Below, piece by piece: positions 58,495 to 64,000 of a stretch of DNA of 64,000 nucleotides. The number at the start of each line of letters is the position of its first letter. Within the stretch, counting starts at the first letter, position 1. A program made the position numbers and the translations under genes. The notes under the pieces were generated by a model. The model was not told the origin of the DNA. It did not search any database and saw only the letters and a program-made list of their open reading frames with translations. Source of the DNA: Prosthecodimorpha hirschii (GTDB lineage: Bacteria; Pseudomonadota; Alphaproteobacteria; Rhizobiales; Ancalomicrobiaceae); NCBI RefSeq assembly GCF_001305515.1, contig NZ_LJYW01000001.1, positions 2,556,816 through 2,620,815 on the forward strand, given 5' to 3'.

Positions 58495-59373
58495 ATGAGC
58501 ATGCTCACCGCCTCGATCGAACAGGTGATCGTCCCGCGCGCCCGCGACCTCGGCGGCTTCGAGGTGCGCCGCGCGCTGCCCGCCGCCGGCCGGCAGATGG
58601 TCGGCCCGTTCATCTTCTTCGACCAGATGGGCCCGACCGAATTCATCACCGGCGCCGGCATCGACGTGCGGCCGCATCCGCATATCGGGCTGGCCACGGT
58701 CACCTATCTCTACGAGGGCGAGATCTTCCATCGCGACAGCCTCGGCAGCGAGCTGCCGATCCGGCCGGGCGACGTGAACTGGATGACGGCCGGCCGCGGC
58801 ATCGTGCATTCCGAGCGCACCGCCGGGGAGGTCCGCGCCGCCGGTTCGCGCCTGTTCGGCATTCAGAGCTGGGTCGCGCTGCCGGCCGACAAGGAGGAGG
58901 TCGATCCCGGCTTCGTCCATGTCGCCGCCGCCAACCTGCCGATCGTCGAAGCCGCCGGCACGCGGGTGCGGATCATCGCCGGCGCCGCCTATGGGGCCGC
59001 GGCACCGACCCCGACCCTGTCGGACACGCTTTATGCCGACGTGGCGCTGGCGGCGGGCGCGTCGCTGCCGATCGATCCGGGTCACGAGGACCGCGCCATC
59101 TATCTGATGAGCGGCGAGGTCGAGATCGACGGCATCCGCCATCCGCCGATGCAGCTCCTGATCTTCCGCCCCGGCGACCGGATCACCGTGACGGCGACCG
59201 TCGACACCCGCCTGATCCTGCTCGGCGGCGCGACGCTGGAGGGGCCGCGGCATATCTGGTGGAACTTCGTCTCCAGCCGCAAGGACCGGATCGACGCCGC
59301 CAAGGCCGACTGGCAGGCCGGCCGCTTCGCCGCCGTGCCGGGCGAGACCGAGTTCATCCCGCTGCCGGGCTGA
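58495..59373 (+). CDS. Pirin-family protein
   Basis: 292 aa bicupin. The N-terminal cupin metal motif is [20 protein letters not shown] (His pair about 58-60), followed by [13 protein letters not shown], as in quercetinase-active pirins such as YhhW. The C-terminal cupin is degenerate. It may be a redox or quercetin dioxygenase-type enzyme. AGGAGGG gives an excellent ribosome site for ATG 58495; upstream frame extensions are non-coding. Divergent from the TetR gene, which may regulate it. Confidence 0.92.
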   Translation: MSMLTASIEQVIVPRARDLGGFEVRRALPAAGRQMVGPFIFFDQMGPTEFITGAGIDVRPHPHIGLATVTYLYEGEIFHRDSLGSELPIRPGDVNWMTAGRGIVHSERTAGEVRAAGSRLFGIQSWVALPADKEEVDPGFVHVAAANLPIVEAAGTRVRIIAGAAYGAAAPTPTLSDTLYADVALAAGASLPIDPGHEDRAIYLMSGEVEIDGIRHPPMQLLIFRPGDRITVTATVDTRLILLGGATLEGPRHIWWNFVSSRKDRIDAAKADWQAGRFAAVPGETEFIPLPG

Positions 59374-59551
59374 GCCCGCCCGCGCCCGCCCCGGACCCGG
59401 CCGCAACCGAGCGGCCGGCGCCGGGGCGACGTCGCTTTGCCGACAGAACGGCGCGCAAATTCGGTTCGGCATCGGCGACGAACTGCTCTAAGGACGATAC
59501 GGATTTTTCCGTAGCTCCCCCGGAGCCCGCGCGGCCCCTTCAAGGATCCCC

Positions 59552-61633
59552 ATGGCGCTCGTCATCGGCATCGATACCGGCGGCACCTTCACGGACGCGG
59601 TCGTCTACGAGACCGGCCGCGAGACGGTCGTCGCCACCGCCAAGGCGCTGACCACCCGCGGCGATCTCGCCGTCGGCGTCGGCGAGGCGCTCGGCCGCGT
59701 GCTGGCGGCGGCCGGCGGCGCGGCGGCGGCCCGGGCCGTCGGCATGGTCTCGGTCTCGACCACGCTCGCCACCAATGCCCTCGTCGAGGGCCAGGGCGAT
59801 CCGGTCGCCGTCCTGCTCGCCGGCTTCGATCCCGGCATGATCGCGCGCGCGGGCTTCGCCACGGCCCTGCCGGGCGCGCCGGTGCTCGCCATCGCGGGCG
59901 GGCACGACCATGCCGGCGAGGAGCGCGCGCCGCTCGACCTTGCCGCCGCCGAGGCCTTCCTGACCGCCCATGCCGACCGGGTTGCCGCCTTCGCGGTCGC
60001 CTCGCTCTATTCGGTGCGCAACCCGGCCCACGAACTGGCCCTGGCCGGGATGGTGCAGCGCCTGACCGGCCGCCCGGCGACGCTCTCCGGCGAGCTTTCC
60101 GCCGATCTCGACGCGCCGCGCCGCGCCCTGACCGCCGCCCTCAACGCCCGCCTGATCGGCCGCATCACCGGCCTGATCCTGGCCATCCGCCGCGCCATGG
60201 CGGATCTCGGCATCGAGGCGCCGCTGATGATCGTCAAGGGCGACGGCACGCTGGCCAGCGCCGACGCGATCCTGCACCGGCCGATCGAGACCATCCTGTC
60301 GGGTCCGGCGGCGAGCGTGGTCGGCGCCCGCCGGCAGGCCGGCCTCGCCGATTTCGTCATGTCCGACATCGGCGGCACGACCACCGACATCGCCGTGCTC
60401 GAAGGCGGCCGGCCGCGGCTCGACCGCGCCGGCGCCGAGGTCGGCGGCTTCCGGACGCTGGTCCGGGCCGTCGAGATGCGCACCTACGGGCTCGGCGGCG
60501 ACAGCGAGGTCGACTGCCCGGACGGCGGCGGCCTGGTCATCGGCCCGCGCCGCGTCATCCCGATCTCGCTGCTCGCAGCCCGCCATCCGGCCTGTCTCGA
60601 CCGGCTCGCCACGACGCTGGGGGCCGGCGAGGCCGGCGGCCAGCCCTGGCGCTGGGTGGTGCGCCCGTTCGGCACCGCAGAGCGATCAACCGGGGCCGCT
60701 GGCCCGACCGGTTCGGCCGCCGTGCTGCCGGAGCGGGAGGCCGCGCTGCTCGCCCGGATCGGCGACGAGCCCTGCCCGATCGCCACGATCGCGCCCGACC
60801 CGCGCGCGCGCCGGGTGCTCGACCGGCTGGTCGCCGGCGGCCATCTCCAGGCCGCCGGCTTCACGCCGTCGGATGCCGCCCACATCACCGGCCTACAGGC
60901 GCTGTGGTCGCGCGAGGCCGCGCTGACGGCCGCCCGCCTGATCCTGGCGACCCGGCGCATGGGCGCGTCCGACGAGGCCACGGCCGGCGCCTTCGCGAAC
61001 GACGTCCTGGCCGCGCTTGCCCGGGCCAGCGCCCGCGCCATCCTGGAGACCGTCGCCCGCCGGCCCGCCGGCGCGGCCGACGAATGGTTCGACGCGGCGG
61101 CGGACGGCCGGCGCCAATGGCGCGGCCTCGATTTCCGCATGGCGCCCGCGGTGCCGATCGTGGCGGTCGGCGGGCCGGCGCCGCTGATCTATGGCGAGGT
61201 CGGCCGGCGGCTCGGCGCGGAAATCCGCTTCGTCGAGCATGGCGAGGTCGCCAACGCGCTCGGCGCGGCGGTCGGCGTGGTGCGCGGGCGCGCGGTGGTC
61301 GAGGTCTCGCTTCGGACCGGCGGCGGCTGGCGCATCCACCATGCCGGCGCGCCGGTCGATGTGGACGCCGCCGACCGGGTCATCGCGACCGCGCGCGACA
61401 TCGCGACCGCCGAGGCGACCCGGCTCGCCGGCACGCTCGGCGCGGCCGCCAGCGACGTGACGATCGCGATCGAGCGGGTCGATCTGCCCGGCGGGCTCGG
61501 CGACGCGGGCCTCGTCTCGGCGACCCTGACGGCCGAGGCGACCGGGGCGGCCGCCGGTTTGGGGGCGGCGCCCGGGACGTCGTCGGGAGCCGCACCGGCG
61601 GCGCCGATTGCAACCGTGTCGGACAAGACCTAA
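59552..61633 (+). CDS. Hydantoinase A/oxoprolinase-family protein
   Basis: 693 aa, single subunit. N-terminal ATPase-like phosphate motif GIDTGGTFTDAVVYETGRET (residues 5-24), then GPAASVVGARRQAGLADFVMSDIGGTTTDIAVLEGG, the ASKHA core of HyuA (seen in two pieces at about 248-285), and MRTYGLGGDSEVD. There is no HyuB-like partner downstream, so the full ATP-dependent hydrolase is unconfirmed. The Ala/Thr-rich C-terminus is unremarkable. ATG 59552 follows AAGGA. Confidence 0.88.
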   Translation: MALVIGIDTGGTFTDAVVYETGRETVVATAKALTTRGDLAVGVGEALGRVLAAAGGAAAARAVGMVSVSTTLATNALVEGQGDPVAVLLAGFDPGMIARAGFATALPGAPVLAIAGGHDHAGEERAPLDLAAAEAFLTAHADRVAAFAVASLYSVRNPAHELALAGMVQRLTGRPATLSGELSADLDAPRRALTAALNARLIGRITGLILAIRRAMADLGIEAPLMIVKGDGTLASADAILHRPIETILSGPAASVVGARRQAGLADFVMSDIGGTTTDIAVLEGGRPRLDRAGAEVGGFRTLVRAVEMRTYGLGGDSEVDCPDGGGLVIGPRRVIPISLLAARHPACLDRLATTLGAGEAGGQPWRWVVRPFGTAERSTGAAGPTGSAAVLPEREAALLARIGDEPCPIATIAPDPRARRVLDRLVAGGHLQAAGFTPSDAAHITGLQALWSREAALTAARLILATRRMGASDEATAGAFANDVLAALARASARAILETVARRPAGAADEWFDAAADGRRQWRGLDFRMAPAVPIVAVGGPAPLIYGEVGRRLGAEIRFVEHGEVANALGAAVGVVRGRAVVEVSLRTGGGWRIHHAGAPVDVDAADRVIATARDIATAEATRLAGTLGAAASDVTIAIERVDLPGGLGDAGLVSATLTAEATGAAAGLGAAPGTSSGAAPAAPIATVSDKT

Positions 61634-61723
61634 TCAAGATCTTAGGGCCGCGCCTAAAACGAGCGGCCCCGGGAGAAGGGCGGCGGGTTCACGGGACCCC
61701 ATCGCCGCGCGTGGGAGGCGTCC

Positions 61724-62767
61724 TTGAGCTACAGTCCGGCGGTGTCGCGCTACGACGGCATGAAATACAACCGGTGCGGCCGCTCGGGCCTGATGCTGCC
61801 GGCGCTCTCGCTCGGCCTCTGGCACAATTTCGGCAACGACGCACCCTCCGAGACGGCGCGCAACATCTGCCGCAAGGCCTTCGATCTCGGCATCACCCAT
61901 TTCGACCTCGCCAACAATTACGGGCCGCCGCCCGGCTCGGCGGAGGAGAATTTCGGCCGCATCCTGAAGGCCGATTTCGCGGCGCATCGCGACGAGCTGA
62001 TCCTCTCGACCAAGGCCGGCTACCGCATGTGGCCGGGCCCCTATGGCGAATGGGGCAGCCGCAAATATCTGCTGTCGAGCCTCGACCAGAGCCTGAAGCG
62101 GCTCGGCGTCGACCATGTCGACATCTTCTATTCGCACCGCTTCGATCCGAACACGCCGCTCGAGGAGACCATGGGGGCGCTCGACACGGCCGTGCGCCAG
62201 GGCAAGGCGCTCTATGTCGGCGTCTCCTCCTACAACAGCCAGCGCACCCGCGAGGCCGCCCGCATCCTGCGCGCGCTCGGCACGCCGGCGCTGATCCACC
62301 AGCCGTCCTATTCGATGATCAACCGCTGGATCGAGGAGGACGGCCTGCTCGACACGCTGGCGCAGGAGGGCATGGGCACGATCGTCTTCTCGCCGCTCGC
62401 CCAGGGCATGTTGACCGACAAATATCTGCGCGGCATCCCGCAGGGCAGCCGCGCGGCGGCCGGCAAGTCGCTGCGCCAGTCCTTCCTGACCGAGGACAAC
62501 ATCGCCCGCATCCGCGCCCTCAACGACCTCGCCGGCCGGCGCGGCCAGAGCCTCGCCCAGATGGCGATCGCCTGGGCGCTGCGCGACGGCCGCGTCACCT
62601 CGGCGCTGATCGGCGCCAGCCGCCCCGAGCAGGTCGAGGACAGCGTCGCCGCGCTCGACCGGCTCGAATTCTCGCCCGAGGAACTGGCCGAGATCGACCG
62701 CCACGCCATCGACGGCGGCGTCAACATCTGGGCCGCCTCCGCCGAACGGCCGGGCCCGTCCCGATAG
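61724..62767 (+). CDS. Aldo/keto reductase, YghZ/L-glyceraldehyde-3-P reductase-like
   Basis: 347 aa. The start is TTG at 61724 with GGGAGG (61712-61717) upstream; ATG 61760 would lose a conserved N-terminal strand. GLWHNFGNDAP, FDLANNYGPPPGSAEENFGR (catalytic Tyr in the NYGPP motif) and ISxxTKAGYRMWPGPYG-like 'LSTKAGYRMWPGPYGEWG' match YghZ. NADPH-binding IGASRPEQVEDSVAAL is near the C-terminus. It is an aldehyde-detoxifying enzyme. The TTG start probably keeps expression low. Confidence 0.92.
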   Translation: MSYSPAVSRYDGMKYNRCGRSGLMLPALSLGLWHNFGNDAPSETARNICRKAFDLGITHFDLANNYGPPPGSAEENFGRILKADFAAHRDELILSTKAGYRMWPGPYGEWGSRKYLLSSLDQSLKRLGVDHVDIFYSHRFDPNTPLEETMGALDTAVRQGKALYVGVSSYNSQRTREAARILRALGTPALIHQPSYSMINRWIEEDGLLDTLAQEGMGTIVFSPLAQGMLTDKYLRGIPQGSRAAAGKSLRQSFLTEDNIARIRALNDLAGRRGQSLAQMAIAWALRDGRVTSALIGASRPEQVEDSVAALDRLEFSPEELAEIDRHAIDGGVNIWAASAERPGPSR

Positions 62768-62770
62768 GCG

Positions 62771-62893
62771 GCAGCGAGCAGCGGGCAGCGGGCAGCGGGC
62801 AGCGGGCAGCGGGCAGCGGGCAGCGGGCAGCGGGCAGCGGGCAGCGGGCAGCGGGCAGCGGGCAGCGGGCAGCGGGCAGCGGGCAGCGGGCAG
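62771..62893 (+). repeat. 7-bp tandem repeat (GCAGCGG) x ~17
   Basis: One GCAGCGA (62771) is followed by 16 perfect GCAGCGG units (62778-62889) and a partial unit. Because 7 is not a multiple of 3, every frame stays open and gives artefactual Leu-Pro-Ala-Ala-Arg-Cys peptides. It starts 4 bp after the reductase stop. Confidence 0.95.
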
Positions 62894-62907
62894 TTCCCAC
62901 AACCGCA

Positions 62908-63322
62908 ATCCCGGACAAGGCCCGAAGGGCCGCCGATCCGGGACCCACTCGCCTATCAACAGCATCAAGAAGACCGTGATCTCAAATGGCTTGCCCCACC
63001 GACCCTACCCGCAACCGCCAGGCGGGCGGCCGGTGCCATGAACCCGTGCCCGTTCCAAATAGTCGTAGCATCCTGGCGCCGTCGCCGGCCTCGACATCCG
63101 CCGCCTCGCCCTGAAGCTGCCCCACTGGGGACGGATCGGGATTTAGGCAGCGCCCGCCGGGCCTATGGCCCTGGGAAGGGTCGCCGATCGATTCGCTCAG
63201 GACCGCGCGAAGGATCACGGTCGCCCCGACAGTTCACGCGTCGGCAGCCAAACTGACCGGGCGTGGCGAGATTTCACAAATTAATTCAATATCTTGTTGT
63301 AGCCGCGGGCAGAGTGGGTCCC
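62908..63322. repeat. REP-like composite repeat, copy 1
   Basis: It opens with a nested hairpin, CCCGGA-CAA-GGCCC-GAA-GGGCC-GCCGA-TCCGGG (62910-62942). Then CTCAAATGGCTTGCCCCACC, GCGGGCGGCCGGTGCC, CAGGACCGCGCGAAGGATCA and an AT-rich segment follow. It ends GCGGGCAGAGTGGGTCCC, directly followed by a second hairpin whose arms are CCCGGC/GCCGGG (63321-63350). The same order recurs at 63477-63775. This copy carries about 115 extra bases after GGTGCC (from ~63046). Confidence 0.75.
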
Positions 63323-63352
63323 GGCTCTCCGCCTTCGGCTGCGGCCGGGATT

Positions 63353-63444
63353 GCGGTTTGGGGGGCGGTTTTGGGATGTGGCTTTGGGGATGCGGCTTAG
63401 GGATGCGACTTCGGGGATGTGGCTTGTGAGATGCGGTTTGGGGA
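63353..63444 (+). repeat. G-rich tandem array, ~13-bp unit x 7
   Basis: Degenerate units of the form G(C/T)GG(C/T)TT-n-GGGGAT: GCGGTTTTGGGAT, GTGGCTTTGGGGAT, GCGGCTTAGGGAT, GCGACTTCGGGGAT and so on. Regularly spaced G3-G4 runs could fold as a G-quadruplex. It lies between the two composite-repeat copies. Confidence 0.8.
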
Positions 63445-63476
63445 TGCCGTCATCCACCGACGAACCCGCGGTCGCA

Positions 63477-63775
63477 TCCCCGGACAAGGCCCGAAGGGCC
63501 GCCGATCCGGGGCCTACTCGCCTCACAACAGCATCAAAATGCCCGTGGTCTCAAATGGCTTGCCCCACCGGCCCTACCCGCGGCCGCCAGGCGGGCGGCC
63601 GGTGCCGTCGCCGGGCCCATGGCCCAGGGCGGCGGCGGCTATCGATTCGGTCAGGACCGCGCGAAGGATCACGGTTGCCCCGACAGTTCACACGTCCACA
63701 ACCAAACCGGCCGGGCATACCGATATTTCTTAAATTATTTCAATACGATGCGGCAACCGCGGGCAGAGTAGGTCC
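63477..63775. repeat. REP-like composite repeat, copy 2 (interrupted by IS)
   Basis: Same order as copy 1: the CCCGGA...TCCGGG nested hairpin (63479-63511), CTCAAATGGCTTGCCCCACC, GCGGGCGGCCGGTGCC, CAGGACCGCGCGAAGGATCA, an AT-rich segment and GCGGGCAGAGTAGGTCC. Homology stops exactly there. Where copy 1 continues into its right-hand hairpin, copy 2 continues into IS sequence. Confidence 0.75.
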
Positions 63776-63776
63776 C

Positions 63777-63941
63777 TGTGTGTGCCGGGTGTGGCATTGT
63801 GGGTTGGCGGGCGGGAGATCGTTGGGTCCCTGGTCGTTGTCGACCGTGAGCCGGCTGTGATCCCCGCCCGCCTGCAAATACCCAGCCTGAACAGTTGATC
63901 GGGGCCGTTGGCGCGGACCCCGCAGCACAGGGGTAGGCGCC
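63777..63941 (+). ncRNA. Putative bridge RNA of the IS110 element
   Basis: By eye, a long stem is formed by 63806-63820 and 63859-63872 (14 bp, one bulged A). Inside is an internal loop split by the hairpin GGTCG-TTGT-CGACC (63832-63845). The left side of the loop (63821-63831) contains TTGGGTCCCT; the right side (63846-63858) is GTGAGCCGGCTGT. This is the layout of an IS110 target-binding loop. A second structure, GGCGC-gg-ACCCC-loop-GGGGT-ag-GCGCC (63910-63941), abuts the recombinase ATG and could be the donor-binding part; its loop contains GCACAG, complementary to the IS start CTGTG. Length (~165 nt) and position fit. Expression and exact ends are unknown. Confidence 0.6.
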
Positions 63942-64000
63942 ATGAAGATACACCCTGACGTGATCGGAATCGACGTCTCCAAGATGGTCCTCGACGTCTA
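63942..64000 (+). CDS. IS110-family recombinase (transposase), 5' end only
   Basis: The first 19 codons read MKIHPDVIGIDVSKMVLDV; the frame is open at the window edge. The 'IGIDVSKxxLDV' strand holds the first catalytic Asp of the DEDD RuvC-like domain of IS110 recombinases, which insert with a bridge RNA and a catalytic serine. ATG 63942 is the only start in frame. Whether the rest is intact cannot be seen. Confidence 0.85.
   Translation, partial: MKIHPDVIGIDVSKMVLDV

Larger units (their letters stand above)
62768..63775. other. Gene-free repeat cluster upstream of IS element
   Basis: About 1 kb with no supportable gene. It holds a 7-bp minisatellite, two copies of a REP-like composite repeat and a G-rich 13-bp array. 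Open frames here on both strands arise from the repeats. Confidence 0.7.
63776..64000 (+). mobile_element. IS110-family insertion sequence, left end (runs off window)
   Basis: The left boundary is placed at the point where the two composite repeats stop matching; CT at 63776-63777 is the likely core dinucleotide. The 165 bp from there to the recombinase start is non-coding, as in IS110-group elements that carry their bridge RNA in the left end. There is no terminal inverted repeat, as expected for the family. Confidence 0.75.

Noticed and set aside
62721..62968. Cys/Pro/Ala-repeat proteins
   Set aside because: They are translations of the 7-bp GCAGCGG minisatellite in different frames and carry no start signals.
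62771..63775. CRISPR array
   Set aside because: Repeats are either 7-bp contiguous, 13-bp contiguous, or two long copies; there are no regular repeat-spacer units and no cas genes.

Overview
This window is high-GC DNA from an alphaproteobacterium, most likely of the order Hyphomicrobiales (Rhizobiales). The pointers are a hisB-DUF2628-hisH-hisA operon, three tandem Porin_2-type porins with the N-terminal block DLGRPAPAAVDYVKVCDAYG, DUF2852, DUF1127 and DUF2336 proteins, a DUF47-pit phosphate module, and a dnaK promoter of the alphaproteobacterial RpoH type (CTTG-N18-CCTATAT). I do not assign a genus. Most of the window is core chromosome; the clearly accessory parts are small and visibly AT-richer.

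Layout. 1-3.3 kb: end of a DUF2336 gene, fumC, a KGG-repeat stress protein and a glutathione S-transferase-like gene. 3.4-7.5 kb (minus): a carbohydrate ABC importer with an FGGY kinase. 7.7-11 kb: two flavoproteins and a small exported protein. 11.1-15.4 kb: a lone TRAP-type binding protein translated with a membrane GGDEF-EAL protein, probably a periplasmic sensor paired with a c-di-GMP enzyme. 15.5-19.9 kb: alkaline phosphatase behind a possible Pho box, then an ABC/FtsX system with a His-rich loop and a CxxC partner. 19.9-24.8 kb: a coiled-coil protein, then a FecCD-type importer divergent from a HTH/PBP-like regulator. 24.9-29.7 kb: FMN reductase, phospholipid N-methyltransferase-like gene, dnaJ and dnaK. 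30-33.8 kb: a second diguanylate cyclase, the DUF47-pit pair and a NUDIX hydrolase. 34-41 kb: glnD, an AT-rich orphan, the his operon and a zinc peptidase. 41-46 kb: a small accessory patch (sulfotransferase, an unknown AT-rich gene, a duplicated 117-bp segment), several membrane or unknown proteins, a glycosyltransferase and a DUF1127 gene too short for routine gene calling. 46.3-52.5 kb: mmsA, a Tim44-like protein, a quinone-reductase-like flavoprotein and tex. 52.6-57.4 kb: three paralogous porins. 57.6-62.8 kb: TetR regulator, pirin, hydantoinase-like protein and aldo/keto reductase. 62.8-64 kb: repeats, then the left end of an insertion sequence.

The most interesting feature is at the right edge. 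An IS110-family element begins near 63776, and its recombinase reading frame opens at 63942 and runs off the window. The 165 non-coding bases before it fold by eye into a 14-bp stem, an internal loop and a capped 5-bp hairpin. This is the target-binding-loop architecture known from IS110 bridge RNAs. The left side of the loop repeats the flank into which the element has inserted. The right side is complementary to the other half of an unoccupied copy of the same site 450 bp upstream, at 63315-63327. The target is the outer hairpin of a REP-like composite repeat present twice (62908-63322 and 63477-63775). So both a guide RNA and its target repeat can be read from the sequence.
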